Positions 41,414-50,498 of a stretch of 64,000 nucleotides of DNA are shown piece by piece. The position numbers and the translations under genes are program-made. The first letter of the stretch is position 1. Every line of letters starts with the position of its first letter. This stretch comes from a virus: IMG/VR virus record IMGVR_UViG_3300011113_000747, positions 1 through 64,000 of that record; one strand, written 5' to 3'. The notes beneath the pieces are model-generated. The model did no database searches, was not told where the DNA came from, and saw only the letters and a program-made list of their open reading frames with translations.

Positions 41414-42127
41414 TTATAATAATGTTATAATGTCTTGGTAATATTTTTGTCTTACCAGTTCACCGTATTTTTTTAAATTTTCATCAGGATGTGTACCACC
41501 AAAATCAATGTCAGTATCTGGTTTAGTAGGATTATAACTCTGCACACGCCATGACATACCTTCATAGTGAATATATTTTTTATTTCTAAAATCCATATCT
41601 CCTATTGTTAAACCATTTAACTTTATATCTTCATACATAGTTGAACCAATATTATAAACTCTAGAAGTTGCTTTACTTTTACGTGTTCGTTCTTCATCAA
41701 AGAATACAATATTATGTTTGTTTATTTGATCTAGATCAATAAAACAAAAACTTGGATCCACTCTAGGGTAAAGTAATTTACCACCTTCATCACCTACAAC
41801 TCTACCCGCTAATGCTACCCCACTACTCACAAATTTATTGAACAGTGGTTGTAAATTATCAATAATAATTACATCTGAGTCTACTAGTAAAACATATTTT
41901 GTTTTAATTTGTTTTAATCCATAATTAACACCATTACCATGAACAGCACCTTTTAAATTTATAAAATTTAAATTATTAGAAACTAAAACCTTTTGTGATT
42001 CATCTTCTGTAGATGTATTCACAATAAAAAAATTATACTCTAACTTACTATTTTTATCAAATGATTTCTTTAAATTTAAAATAAGATCAGGTGTATTATA
42101 ATTACAGGTTAATACTGTTAAGTTCAT
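41414..42127 (-). CDS. Family 2-like glycosyltransferase
   Basis: 237 aa. 'LTVLTCNYNTPDLILNLKKSF', DSD metal motif (LLVDSDVII), then a variable acceptor half. Overlaps the upstream gene by 26 nt. Confidence 0.85.
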   Translation of the reverse strand: MNLTVLTCNYNTPDLILNLKKSFDKNSKLEYNFFIVNTSTEDESQKVLVSNNLNFINLKGAVHGNGVNYGLKQIKTKYVLLVDSDVIIIDNLQPLFNKFVSSGVALAGRVVGDEGGKLLYPRVDPSFCFIDLDQINKHNIVFFDEERTRKSKATSRVYNIGSTMYEDIKLNGLTIGDMDFRNKKYIHYEGMSWRVQSYNPTKPDTDIDFGGTHPDENLKKYGELVRQKYYQDIITLL

Positions 42128-42896
42128 TAATTTTTTGTTTGCAAAATTTTGTTATTTCACTCACCGATTGTAGTGGTATTTGTAATGGTAAACATCCATG
42201 TTTTTCAACAAATATTTTATCAGCATCTTTCATCATTTGTTGGTGGTTTGGTTTTGATGAAATTGTAGATTTTTCTAAACTCCATTCTTCATCACCTAAA
42301 TAGTCCCATGAATTTTCAATATCTGCAAAATACCAAAAAGGAGGATGCATACCTGCTTTAATTATTTCATAAGTGTGATCTACATGCTCACATGCATTGT
42401 AATATCTTTCATCAATTATACCTATTTTATCAATGCATTTTCGAGTATAAAGAGAAAATGCACCCACACAATGTGGGTATAGTGGTAACTTTATTTTACC
42501 ATAATCAACAACAATTCGAGGATTAGGTGTACCTGCAGGCCATGATTTATTCATCATACCATGTTGTGAAAAATTGAAATGTTGAATACCAGTAAGTTTT
42601 GATGCTTCAATATATTTGCTAAAAACAGATACATCTTTAATATAAATATCATCCTCAATCAAAAACAAATAATCACATCCTTTTTCCATGAGGTATTTTA
42701 ACGCTTTGTTTTTTGATTTACCCACACCTAAGTTAACTTCGTTTTCAATTAATACACCATTACCAATATCAAATGGTAATGGTTTACCGTCATTCACAAC
42801 GACAATTTCATTAACTTGTGCAGGTATTAACGAATTTAAACACTTACGTAAAAGTTCTGGTCTATTATGGGTTATAATACCAACTCCAATTTTCAT
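42102..42896 (-). CDS. Family 2-like glycosyltransferase
   Basis: 264 aa. 'GVGIITHNRPELLRKCLNSL', 'EIVVVNDGK', 'NLGVGKSKNKALKYL', EDD motif (FLIEDDIYI), 'GAFSLYTRKCIDKIG'. First gene of the sugar cluster, reading away from the 42944 structural gene. Confidence 0.87.
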   Translation of the reverse strand: MKIGVGIITHNRPELLRKCLNSLIPAQVNEIVVVNDGKPLPFDIGNGVLIENEVNLGVGKSKNKALKYLMEKGCDYLFLIEDDIYIKDVSVFSKYIEASKLTGIQHFNFSQHGMMNKSWPAGTPNPRIVVDYGKIKLPLYPHCVGAFSLYTRKCIDKIGIIDERYYNACEHVDHTYEIIKAGMHPPFWYFADIENSWDYLGDEEWSLEKSTISSKPNHQQMMKDADKIFVEKHGCLPLQIPLQSVSEITKFCKQKINELNSINL

Positions 42897-42943
42897 ATTT
42901 AAAATTTAATATCCAATCCGCTAAACTCAACATAAATAATAGT

Positions 42944-43594
42944 ATGCAGACTAACGGTAAAGACATTTACGTAAATATAAAAGAGTTACCTCTTGTTAAT
43001 GAGGTACAGGCAGGTGATTTTTTTATTGTCGAAACCACACAAGGTACAAATATTATTGATTTTTCTAATATTATCATACCACCTGAAAATACTTCTTTTT
43101 ATGGAGAAATACAGCAACTTCAAACTGACGTTGCTGGTCTTTCAACACTTTATGATTTACAGACAGCTTTAATTGTAGCTGTATCTGGGGAGTTAGATAC
43201 CAAGATTGATTCTACTTCTGCAGAACTTCAAACATCTATCGATAGTGTATCTGCAAATCTTTATGAAAGATTTTATCTTGTAGGTGGTGGTGTTACCTTT
43301 GATGGTAACAGTGTTGAAACAACTGCAGGTGTGAGATGTTTTGCTATCCGAAATGGTGTTGGTAATTATAGTATTGTTTTTGATGACAGTATTGCTACTG
43401 CAGTAGCATCATCTAATCAAGATAAAACAATCGTTCTTGGTGTTGATGGTAACGTAGCTACCGTACAAACATTCCAACTTTCTTATACCTTTGATGTATC
43501 TGGTGGTAGTGGTACTACAGCGATTTCAGCTATTGAAACAGCTCTTTCTTATGAACCGTTTGATGCAGATATTGTTACTGTGATGGGGTTTTAA
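42944..43594 (+). CDS. Putative tail fibre or virion surface protein
   Basis: 216 aa. Late promoter CATAAATAATAGTATG. N-terminal ~50 residues form a typical fibre-attachment-like beta start (VNEVQAGDFFIVETTQGTNIIDF), residues ~55-110 a coiled coil (ELDTKIDSTSAELQTSIDSV), then a beta-rich Ser/Thr/Val C-terminal domain. Exact role unknown. Overlaps the end of the 43575 kinase gene by 20 nt in opposite orientation. Confidence 0.65.
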   Translation: MQTNGKDIYVNIKELPLVNEVQAGDFFIVETTQGTNIIDFSNIIIPPENTSFYGEIQQLQTDVAGLSTLYDLQTALIVAVSGELDTKIDSTSAELQTSIDSVSANLYERFYLVGGGVTFDGNSVETTAGVRCFAIRNGVGNYSIVFDDSIATAVASSNQDKTIVLGVDGNVATVQTFQLSYTFDVSGGSGTTAISAIETALSYEPFDADIVTVMGF

Positions 43595-44321
43595 TTTCAC
43601 TAATTAGTTTATTGATTTCATCATCATAGGCTTTTTGCTCTTTTTGTTCTTTGAGCAGCTGCTCCATAATATCTAACTGTTCACCACTAAAGATGCTATG
43701 TTCTTCACCGTAGAGTTCACCACCCTCACCAATATAGTCACCAATTGTAATAAGTCTATTTTCTCTAGATCCCCAAATATCAATTACACCTGGTGAATCA
43801 TTTTTTGGCCAAAATACATCAGCATCAAAATTAGTCTTATACTGATCAATAATACCTTTAAAAATCTGATCAATTTGTTCTCTGTAGATAACACTTACAT
43901 CTCTAAATTCATCATCAACAATACCAAAATTGCATTTATCTGCAGGGATGTAAAAAATAATGTCAAGATTTCTCATTGACTCTTTAACCATGTCAATGGT
44001 TTCATCTACAAACTTACCGTCAATAGAACCAGGCATATATCTATATGCCCAGAGAGTATATACAAGATTATCTAACAAGCAACGATCATAAACAATCTTA
44101 TCACCTTGCTTATTTTTTTTAATTTCACCGTACATCCAATCACGAATTAAACGCTGAGTTTCCTGAGTTGTATTTGAAGAATGGGTAAGTCCATTCTCTT
44201 TAATTACATCCCTATAGCTTTTATCTAAAGTTTTATATTGCGGCCAACAAGTAAGAAAGTCTCTAATTAGTGTTGTCTTACCGGTATTTTGTGCGCCTGA
44301 AAAAGCTATTCTCATAATCAA
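43575..44321 (-). CDS. AAA_28-type P-loop kinase
   Basis: 248 aa. Walker A GAQNTGKTT, VYDRCLLDNLVYTLWA (nucleoside-kinase-like DR motif), 'DIIFYIPAD'. Paralogous to 24439-24999 but with a longer C-terminus. Adjacent to thyX, so nucleotide metabolism is plausible; substrate unknown. Confidence 0.78.
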   Translation of the reverse strand: MIMRIAFSGAQNTGKTTLIRDFLTCWPQYKTLDKSYRDVIKENGLTHSSNTTQETQRLIRDWMYGEIKKNKQGDKIVYDRCLLDNLVYTLWAYRYMPGSIDGKFVDETIDMVKESMRNLDIIFYIPADKCNFGIVDDEFRDVSVIYREQIDQIFKGIIDQYKTNFDADVFWPKNDSPGVIDIWGSRENRLITIGDYIGEGGELYGEEHSIFSGEQLDIMEQLLKEQKEQKAYDDEINKLISEIKTPSQ

Positions 44322-44329
44322 TATATAGT

Positions 44330-44980
44330 TTAATGTCCGAAAGCTTCAATGGTATATTTGAAAGGATTACCTTCAATGTTTTTTACAAGATCAAGCATGG
44401 TTGCGGCAATGTCACGAATTTCTTTCTGTGCATCAGGCTTGTTACGAAGCCTCAAGAAATGATGAAAAGACCTCCAATTGAACATTACATCAGCTTGAAT
44501 CTGAGAGTTGTATGTCTTGAAGAAACGGGCAGATTCTTTTGCACGCTTGCGACCAAGAACAGGTTCAAGGTCTTTGAGGCATTGATGATAAATTCTATTA
44601 CCTAATTCAGTATATTCCTTCAAAGCATCTAACCAAGTTTCACCCGTTTTCTTCCAAGAAATTTCTATATCTTCCCAATCATCAGGAATGTAATATTTGT
44701 CTTCTTTCAGTTCTTTATACCTAGCACTCTCACCATTGATTGAAACACCAATGCGATGCTTAAGAAGGTGAATGTGAGAAGCAATGTCGCAATCCACAAG
44801 AAAATGCAGGCTGCTTTTCTCGAAAGGGGTATGGTGTCCTGCATCTGCAAGCATTTTGAGGAGTTTCGGAATGCGTTCACGTTTTTCTTCTGTAATGTCA
44901 CGGCTAGTAGAGGTCCATGCAGAGCATGCATGAATCTCGTCACTGCCGTAAAATCCAATTAGTTCAACTTTGTTTTTCAT
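44330..44980 (-). CDS. thyX: FAD-dependent thymidylate synthase ThyX
   Basis: 216 aa. ThyX signature region LLKHRIGVSINGESARYKEL (K-H-R..S-x-N-x-x-S-x-R), 'GHHTPFEKSSLHFLV' and C-terminal 'FNWRSFHHFLRLR'. Makes dTMP from dUMP using CH2-H4folate, FAD and NADPH. Confidence 0.94.
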   Translation of the reverse strand: MKNKVELIGFYGSDEIHACSAWTSTSRDITEEKRERIPKLLKMLADAGHHTPFEKSSLHFLVDCDIASHIHLLKHRIGVSINGESARYKELKEDKYYIPDDWEDIEISWKKTGETWLDALKEYTELGNRIYHQCLKDLEPVLGRKRAKESARFFKTYNSQIQADVMFNWRSFHHFLRLRNKPDAQKEIRDIAATMLDLVKNIEGNPFKYTIEAFGH

Positions 44981-45339
44981 TCAAGTGTGAGCAAATACAT
45001 TAACTGATTAATTTCAGCTTCAATTTCATCTTTGATATTAAGAAGGTCTTTATTATCACCATTAGCTAAATCCTGTGAAAGATCTGCCATAATTTTATCT
45101 TTATATTCCTGAATAATGTTTACAAAAGACTGTAAAGAATAAGAGTCAAGACTAAAACCGTATTGCATTTCTTTTTCTGGTCGTCCATACTTACCATAAT
45201 AAACTTCAACAAATCTATCAAATAGTTTATCTAAAGCTTCATATGCGTTACCAAGAGCAATATGTTGTGCATAAGATCTAGTTTGCCAGTGAAAAATTTT
45301 AATCTGACTTAGGAATGCTAGGAATGTAGTTAATTTCAT
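44977..45339 (-). CDS. DUF5856-like helical protein
   Basis: 120 aa. 'IKIFHWQTRSYAQHIALGNAYEALDKLFDRFVEVYYGKYGRP' resembles the DUF5856/Dps-like family common in phages; predicted four-helix bundle. Lacks complete ferritin ligands as far as I can see. Overlaps thyX by 4 nt. Confidence 0.75.
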   Translation of the reverse strand: MKLTTFLAFLSQIKIFHWQTRSYAQHIALGNAYEALDKLFDRFVEVYYGKYGRPEKEMQYGFSLDSYSLQSFVNIIQEYKDKIMADLSQDLANGDNKDLLNIKDEIEAEINQLMYLLTLE

Positions 45340-45959
45340 TTTGTTATATTGTAAATGTAATGGTCTGAAGTTTCAATCTTGCGACTATTTTCCACAGAAT
45401 ATAAATTCATATCAATAAGATATCCAGGATTTTTTTCAATTCTATTTTTAATCCAAGCATCATCATACCAAATAACTCTGTTATTTGGATAGGCAAAATA
45501 ATTACCTTCATCCATTTTAAATACATGAGCACATTTATGTTCAGATGTTTCTGAAAAATTTATATCAGTAGCTCCTGATTTATTTTCCCAAGACCAATCT
45601 AATGTAAACATATAAATGCCTTGTAGCTTTTCTTGTTTATAAGTTATAAGCTCTGCTCTAAGACCTGATAATCTCTGCCTTACCTGCACATCAATATAGG
45701 GTGAAAAACAATCCCAATACATATGCTCATTCAACGGTCTTACTGGAGCATCTTTTTTCCAACAAAAAGCATTGATGGGTCTACGAGTCCAGTTAACACC
45801 ATTTTCTAAAAATGCTTCAAATAACGGTGAGCGTTTTTCTATAGATGCTACACTATGTACATCACATAGTGTAAATTGTCCATGCCCTTTAGTATGGTTA
45901 AACATATACTCATTACGAATGTAACAAGTAATTACAGGTATATTGTGATTAAGATACAT
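45336..45959 (-). CDS. Conserved-looking phage protein, unknown function
   Basis: 207 aa, Trp/Tyr/His-rich, ('IPVITCYIRNEYMFN...GHGQFTLCDVHSVAS'). I have a sense of seeing this in large phages without a function. Overlaps its upstream SET-protein gene by 11 nt and the downstream gene by 4 nt. Confidence 0.75.
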   Translation of the reverse strand: MYLNHNIPVITCYIRNEYMFNHTKGHGQFTLCDVHSVASIEKRSPLFEAFLENGVNWTRRPINAFCWKKDAPVRPLNEHMYWDCFSPYIDVQVRQRLSGLRAELITYKQEKLQGIYMFTLDWSWENKSGATDINFSETSEHKCAHVFKMDEGNYFAYPNNRVIWYDDAWIKNRIEKNPGYLIDMNLYSVENSRKIETSDHYIYNITK

Positions 45960-46350
45960 TCCAGTCTCTTTCTTTTGGCAAGTAGTAGCAAGTCAATTCT
46001 TCACCTGAAATAATATTTCTAATGGCCCAATATTCATCTGTTTCAGAGTCATAATGAAGATTGGGGTTATCAGAATGATTTACAAAATATGATGCATTGA
46101 TATCATTGGGTGGTCTATCAATAATAATTCCAGATTCGTTTGTATGACAAATTGATTTAAAATATGATAATGAAATAAATGGAATTACATCCCATGGTAA
46201 GGTGTAATTGCGTTTTGGTTTAAACACTAAAGTGTCTTTTGCTATGTTGGTGACAGCAAACACACCAACCCCACCTTTATCAATAATAGATGGTTTGAGC
46301 CTCACAATATGCTCTTCTTTAAACGCTTGTAATATATCTAGATAGTTCAT
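45949..46350 (-). CDS. SET-domain protein
   Basis: 133 aa, nearly all SET domain: KGGVGVFAVTNIAKDTLVF, 'ASYFVNHSDNPNLHYDSETDEYWAIRNIISGEELTCYYL' (NHS..PN and Y motifs of SET lysine methyltransferases). Substrate unknown; could methylate a host or phage protein. Coupled to queE. Confidence 0.85.
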   Translation of the reverse strand: MNYLDILQAFKEEHIVRLKPSIIDKGGVGVFAVTNIAKDTLVFKPKRNYTLPWDVIPFISLSYFKSICHTNESGIIIDRPPNDINASYFVNHSDNPNLHYDSETDEYWAIRNIISGEELTCYYLPKERDWNVS

Positions 46351-47123
46351 ACCTTTAAAGCTTTATCCCAGAGAAGTAAATGAAGTCGAGGACTGAAATT
46401 AACATTCATTGCTTTTGCATACTCTGCAACTGCAGGAGCTTTTTCAATATGTTCAGCACGAGAACCACAACATGGCATAAACCAAATACGATGTAATGGT
46501 ACATTAATACCTTTATCATCATTCACATACTTTTTCCAAACCTCTTCAATATCTTTATCCGTATTAATAACAAATTTAAATCCACTTTCATATTGACTAT
46601 GCCATCTAAGTGCATCTGGTTTGTAAGTTCTATTTTCAGGATCACCATTATGAGTTAATTTTGGTGATGTTGTAAATGTTGCAAAGAAATCTGTCTTCCA
46701 GTTTTGATCAGGAATAATTGTTGCATTAGTTTCAAAATCAATTCGTGGTGTTTTTCCAAGCTTATTTGAAATATATTCAACAAACTTCAACAACTTAATT
46801 TCCTGAATTAGAGGTTCACCACCAGTTAGTTTAAGAATGGCACCTTTATTAAGTTTTTCAGCATAACCACTTTTTAAGAAGAACTCTTCCCAAATATCAG
46901 CAAATTTCATTTTATTTTTTACTGACCATGAAATGTATGAATCACATCCATGAGGTGAATCAGCACTTGCAAATCCTTTACATGTAAGATTGCACATTGA
47001 CATTCTCATAAACACTGAAGGTTGACCAATATATTCACCTTCACCTTCTAGCGTATAAAATAGTTTATCGTCTGATAAGAAGATTACCTCGTCGTCTAAA
47101 TTCATATTTATAGTATAAAACAT
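46347..47123 (-). CDS. queE: 7-carboxy-7-deazaguanine synthase QueE (radical SAM)
   Basis: 258 aa. 'YTLEGEGEYIGQPSVFMRMSMCNLTC...GCDSYISW' is the QueE radical-SAM opening, with cluster Cys spaced C-x3-C-x11-C instead of C-x3-C-x2-C; 'LTGGEPLIQ' binds SAM. Converts 6-carboxytetrahydropterin to CDG in the preQ0 pathway. The ATG at 47105 (MNLDDEV) is an alternative start. Confidence 0.88.
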   Translation of the reverse strand: MFYTINMNLDDEVIFLSDDKLFYTLEGEGEYIGQPSVFMRMSMCNLTCKGFASADSPHGCDSYISWSVKNKMKFADIWEEFFLKSGYAEKLNKGAILKLTGGEPLIQEIKLLKFVEYISNKLGKTPRIDFETNATIIPDQNWKTDFFATFTTSPKLTHNGDPENRTYKPDALRWHSQYESGFKFVINTDKDIEEVWKKYVNDDKGINVPLHRIWFMPCCGSRAEHIEKAPAVAEYAKAMNVNFSPRLHLLLWDKALKV

Positions 47124-47172
47124 GTTTTGGTCATTTCAACTTGCATTTTGAAAAATAGATAAATATTTGCAT

Positions 47173-47949
47173 ATGTCTAAAAAAACTCGTAAACGTGACG
47201 AAAGTCACGAGTTGGTGACGGAATTATATGATAATTTTAACAGAAATGCATACCTCAATTATGAGATAAAAATGCCATTTCAATTTAACGAAAGACATAC
47301 AGAAATGTTACATCTTTTACAAACAAATAAAACCAAAATGGTTTTTGTAGATGGACCAGCTGGAACAGCTAAAACATATATTGCTGTATTAGCAGGATTA
47401 CATCTCCTTAAGGAGCATTACATTGACAATATTTACTATATTAGATCTATTGTCGAGTCTGCATCAAGGCAAATAGGCTCTCTACCTGGAGAAATTGATG
47501 ACAAATTCTTACCATGGTCAATGCCTCTTATTGATAAAATTACAGAGATCTCTGGTAAAATAACTGCTGATAATCTTTACAAAGGTGAAATGATTAAAGG
47601 TTTACCGGTTAATTTTTGTAGAGGTTTAACATTTAACAAATCATTAGTAATTGTTGATGAAGCTCAAAACCTTACTAAAGAAGAGCTTACAACAATTCTT
47701 ACAAGATTTGGTCATAAATCCAAATACGTTATCGTTGGGGATACATTCCAATCAGACATAAAAAACTCCGGATTCAAGGACATATATAATGCCTTCAATA
47801 CGGAGTTTAGTAAAGATAACCAGATTTATTGCCTCAAATTTTATAATGAGGATATTGTAAGATCAGAAATTCTCAAACACATTGTAAGAGTGCTTGAGAG
47901 TATTCCAAAAACTCAACCCCATCTAGTACCAGCAAACAAACCTGAATAA
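47173..47949 (+). CDS. phoH: PhoH-like ATPase
   Basis: 258 aa. PhoH family P-loop ATPase: 'FVDGPAGTAKTYIAVLAGLHLL' (Walker A), 'IYYIRSIVESASRQIGSLPGEIDDKFLPW', 'SLVIVDEAQNLTKEELTTILTRFG' (Walker B, DEAQ) and 'IVGDTFQSDI'. Start at ATG 47173 after a late promoter (GATAAATATTTGCATATG), not the upstream TTG. Frequent in marine T4-like phages; role debated. Confidence 0.92.
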   Translation: MSKKTRKRDESHELVTELYDNFNRNAYLNYEIKMPFQFNERHTEMLHLLQTNKTKMVFVDGPAGTAKTYIAVLAGLHLLKEHYIDNIYYIRSIVESASRQIGSLPGEIDDKFLPWSMPLIDKITEISGKITADNLYKGEMIKGLPVNFCRGLTFNKSLVIVDEAQNLTKEELTTILTRFGHKSKYVIVGDTFQSDIKNSGFKDIYNAFNTEFSKDNQIYCLKFYNEDIVRSEILKHIVRVLESIPKTQPHLVPANKPE

Positions 47950-48599
47950 TTACCACTTGTAGGTTGTTTACCAACAGGAGCTGCAGTATCATTTACTGGT
48001 CCTTGTACCGGAGCCACTTCTTGCTCTTTAAGTTGTTCCGCAGTTATTTCTAATTGTTTTTGTTGAACTGCAGCTTCTTGAGTAAGATATGTTTTAACTA
48101 ACTCTTCTGCTGTCTCTAAATTTGTTGTGGTAAGCATACCATGATCAACAAATTTAGGATTTACATATATTGCAGAGTTTTTTTCATGTTCAAACACTTC
48201 TACTTTTTCCACCCAACGAAGTCCTCCGAAACGTTTCTCTAAGAAATCAGTCGCAATATTAAAGCATAATTCTGCAGTACGTTCAATACCAACACCTTTT
48301 TCAAAAATACGAAGATCAATTACACCCTTTTCGTGTAACTGTCTAAAATCTTCTAAAAACGGATCATCTTGAGCTACACAAAATGTATGATCAAAAATTG
48401 TATTGAGTGTATTTTTAAGTTCGTCAAGATCACCAAAATCGACAACCCAATTACGATTATCGAGAAAATCTCCTCCGAAATAAAATTTAGCTTTTAATTC
48501 ATAACCGTGAATTTTTGAACAATGACTAGTCGTTGCTCTCCACTGACGAAATGCACACGAACCCAAACTAATTAACTTTGTTGATTGATATAATCCCAT
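47913..48599 (-). CDS. queD: 6-carboxytetrahydropterin synthase-like QueD
   Basis: 228 aa. T-fold QueD: 'CAFRQWRATTSHCSKIHGYELKAKFYF', 'VVDFGDLDELKNTLNTIFDHTF', 'VGIERTAELCFNIATDFL'. The usual H-x-H of CxxxHGH reads H-G-Y, and the start is Cys-rich; zinc ligation may be altered. Residues ~155-228 are a Gln/Pro/Val-rich extension. Converts dihydroneopterin triphosphate in the preQ0 pathway. Overlaps the end of phoH. Confidence 0.82.
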   Translation of the reverse strand: MGLYQSTKLISLGSCAFRQWRATTSHCSKIHGYELKAKFYFGGDFLDNRNWVVDFGDLDELKNTLNTIFDHTFCVAQDDPFLEDFRQLHEKGVIDLRIFEKGVGIERTAELCFNIATDFLEKRFGGLRWVEKVEVFEHEKNSAIYVNPKFVDHGMLTTTNLETAEELVKTYLTQEAAVQQKQLEITAEQLKEQEVAPVQGPVNDTAAPVGKQPTSGNYSGLFAGTRWG

Positions 48600-48740
48600 A
48601 TTAATAATTATAACGTTTTATTTTTGGGTTTCAACTTTTTTTTTTATTCTCTTATTTATTTAATATTATATATCACCAAAAATCAACTGACTTTTTTTAA
48701 CTTTTTTTCTTGAACATTTAAAAAAAGATGCCATATTATA
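48600..48740. other. AT-rich divergent intergenic region
   Basis: 141 nt between divergent queD and folE. Long T and A tracts and a TATAAT (48733-48738 region, followed by GTATATG) that fits a -10 for folE. No GGAA element at -22. Confidence 0.5.
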
Positions 48741-49352
48741 ATGTATATGAGTCAAAAATACGATTTAATTGCAGCTGAAGAAGCTTATGGTAAATTTTTA
48801 GAGGCTTTAGGCTTCGATTGGAAAAATAATCCGCATATGGAAGATACCCCACATCGAGTTGCTAAAGCTTGGGTGCATGATCTTGCAAGAGGTTGTTTTG
48901 AAAACGAACCAAAGATTACAGCATTTGAAAACGATGGTCAGTATGATGGTATGGTTTGTCAAACAAACATTCCAGTAATCAGTATGTGTGCACATCATAA
49001 TCTTCCTTTTATGGGTTATGCTCACGTTGCATACATTCCATCTCCAGATGGTAAAGTGATTGGTCTTTCGAAATTGAATCGAATTGTCGATTATATTTCT
49101 CGTCGTCCTTCTGTGCAAGAAACTTTGAATATGGACATTCATAAGTTCATTGATAAAGTTTGCTCTAATAATAAAGGTGTTGCAGTTATGGTTGAAGCAA
49201 ATCATACTTGTTGCTCTTTGCGTGGTATTAAGCAGAATTCAACAATGAGAACAGCTCGTATGTCTGGTTCATTTCATGAGCTTGGAGATAATAGCCGAAA
49301 TGAATTCTATAAATTTATTGAATTTGCACAAAATAGTCGGTCGTTAGTTTAA
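48741..49352 (+). CDS. folE: GTP cyclohydrolase I FolE
   Basis: 203 aa. 'DTPHRVAKAWVHDL', zinc ligands CAHHNLPF and 'NHTCCSLRGIKQ', 'GLSKLNRIVDYISRRPSVQETL' define FolE, which converts GTP to dihydroneopterin triphosphate, the first step to preQ0. A second ATG at 48747 is possible. Confidence 0.95.
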   Translation: MYMSQKYDLIAAEEAYGKFLEALGFDWKNNPHMEDTPHRVAKAWVHDLARGCFENEPKITAFENDGQYDGMVCQTNIPVISMCAHHNLPFMGYAHVAYIPSPDGKVIGLSKLNRIVDYISRRPSVQETLNMDIHKFIDKVCSNNKGVAVMVEANHTCCSLRGIKQNSTMRTARMSGSFHELGDNSRNEFYKFIEFAQNSRSLV

Positions 49353-49374
49353 GGAAATATTATATAATTCGGTT

Positions 49375-49911
49375 ATGAATATTTTTGTAACCGATGAAGA
49401 TCCTGTTGTATCAGCAATTAATCTTTGTGATCAACATGCAAGATCTAAAATGATTATCGAGTCCTGCATTATGCTACAAAACGCATTTTCGCAGGACTCG
49501 CTTTCTCATGAATCATGCCCTCGAACTAAAACAGGTCGAGTACGCAGACGAGGTAAAGGGTATGCAAAACATCAGTGCACTCTTTGGACGATTGAATCGC
49601 AATCTAATTTCGAATGGTTGCTTGAACATGCTCTTGCAATGGTTGATGAACGAAACTTCAGATGGCCTAATAGTCCAGAACATTTTAGTGTATCGTTTTT
49701 AAAATGGTGTAAGGAAAATCGGTATAATACGATTATTGAAAGAAAAGGTTTAACACCATTTACTGTTGCGATAAGTCAAGATAGTGAATGCCGTCAGATC
49801 AAAGCTTTCAATAAGCTCTCTGTTATTGATCAATATAGACAATATATTGTCCATGACAAAGACTTCGCAACCTGGACAAAAAGAAAAAAGCCTTTTTGGT
49901 ATGGAAAATAA
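49375..49911 (+). CDS. Conserved phage protein, Pyr_excise-like
   Basis: 178 aa. 'MNIFVTDEDPVVSAINLCDQHARSKMIIES...' plus 'HQCTLWTIESQSNFEWLLEHALAMVDE' is a pattern I associate with phage proteins sometimes annotated as pyrimidine-dimer glycosylase-like; the assignment is weak. An early promoter (GGAA at 49353, TATAAT) gives the ATG at +22, so an early, leaderless gene outside the main array. Confidence 0.7.
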   Translation: MNIFVTDEDPVVSAINLCDQHARSKMIIESCIMLQNAFSQDSLSHESCPRTKTGRVRRRGKGYAKHQCTLWTIESQSNFEWLLEHALAMVDERNFRWPNSPEHFSVSFLKWCKENRYNTIIERKGLTPFTVAISQDSECRQIKAFNKLSVIDQYRQYIVHDKDFATWTKRKKPFWYGK

Positions 49912-49936
49912 GCTCAGCTAATATAAATAAAATTAG

Positions 49937-50038
49937 ATGAACCATAATGTCACATACCTCAATACAGGCGCCTTTAGTAAAGGTTGCGAGGGGTATGATT
50001 GGTCTAATCCGATGCCGCAACGAATTTCGAAAAGATAA
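49937..50038 (+). CDS. Possible 33-aa late peptide
   Basis: TATAAATA at 49922 with an ATG 7 nt on; 33 codons (MNHNVTYLNTGAF...). An overlapping 47-codon frame from ATG 49947 to 50090 (MSHTSIQAPLVKV...) is an equally possible product. Short; low confidence. Confidence 0.35.
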   Translation: MNHNVTYLNTGAFSKGCEGYDWSNPMPQRISKR

Positions 50039-50062
50039 TTTAAGAAAAGAAGTTGAAGTAAA

Positions 50063-50078
50063 GGAAAAAGACTATAAT
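50063..50078 (+). promoter_or_regulatory. Early promoter of the tRNA array
   Basis: GGAAAAAGACTATAAT; predicted start near 50085. First of six copies of the early promoter that lead tRNA blocks. Confidence 0.7.
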
Positions 50079-50084
50079 ATAAAG

Positions 50085-50266
50085 ACATAACACAAAAGGT
50101 TCACGACGAGGGATGACCAAAACAGCCCAAGAGCTCGCAGAATGCGACGTAAAGCGAAAAGCTGACAGTGATATAAAGTATTGAAATAAAATAAAGCATA
50201 TGGGTTAGTAATGCAAATTGCATGAGGCTCCCCCGGTGTAGCCACCACAAGCCATGAATTTCAAAA
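50085..50266 (+). ncRNA. Leader of tRNA array, structured RNA candidate
   Basis: No tRNA recognised. Nucleotides ~50200-50257 can form GGCT/AGCC and GGTG/CACC stems and end in the same ATTTCAAA spacer that follows mature tRNA 3' ends, suggesting it is processed like a tRNA. Family unknown. Confidence 0.4.
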
Positions 50267-50341
50267 GGCTGCTTAGCTGAGATAGATTAGCGTCTGCCTG
50301 AAGAGCAGAATAGACTGGAGCGTTACCAGTAGCAGCCACCA
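50267..50341 (+). tRNA. tRNA-Phe (GAA)
   Basis: Acceptor GGCTGCT/AGCAGCC, discriminator A, CCA encoded. Anticodon stem TCTGC/GCAGA, loop CTGAAGA. T-stem ACTGG/CCAGT but T-loop AGCGTTA in place of TTCRANY; D-loop lacks GG. Confidence 0.85.
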
Positions 50342-50409
50342 TTTTTAGTTGGAGAACTGATCCTTCAGACTTTCGGTGATCTGAAGCAAAGAAAACACCG
50401 TACAATTTC

Positions 50410-50498
50410 GGGACCTGCCCCCATCAATGGACTGTAAATCCATTGCCATTAATAAGATGGGAAGTTGGCAAGTGGTGCGTTACCACCAGGGCCCACCA
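50410..50498 (+). tRNA. tRNA-Tyr (GTA), no normal D-arm
   Basis: Acceptor GGGACCT/AGGGCCC with one A-G mismatch, CCA encoded. Anticodon arm ATGGA-CTGTAAA-TCCAT follows only 10 nt after the acceptor, so there is no room for a D-arm. Long variable region (TGCCA/TGGCA); T-loop TGCGTTA. CCCATC before the anticodon arm could pair with GATGGG in the variable region. Confidence 0.7.
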
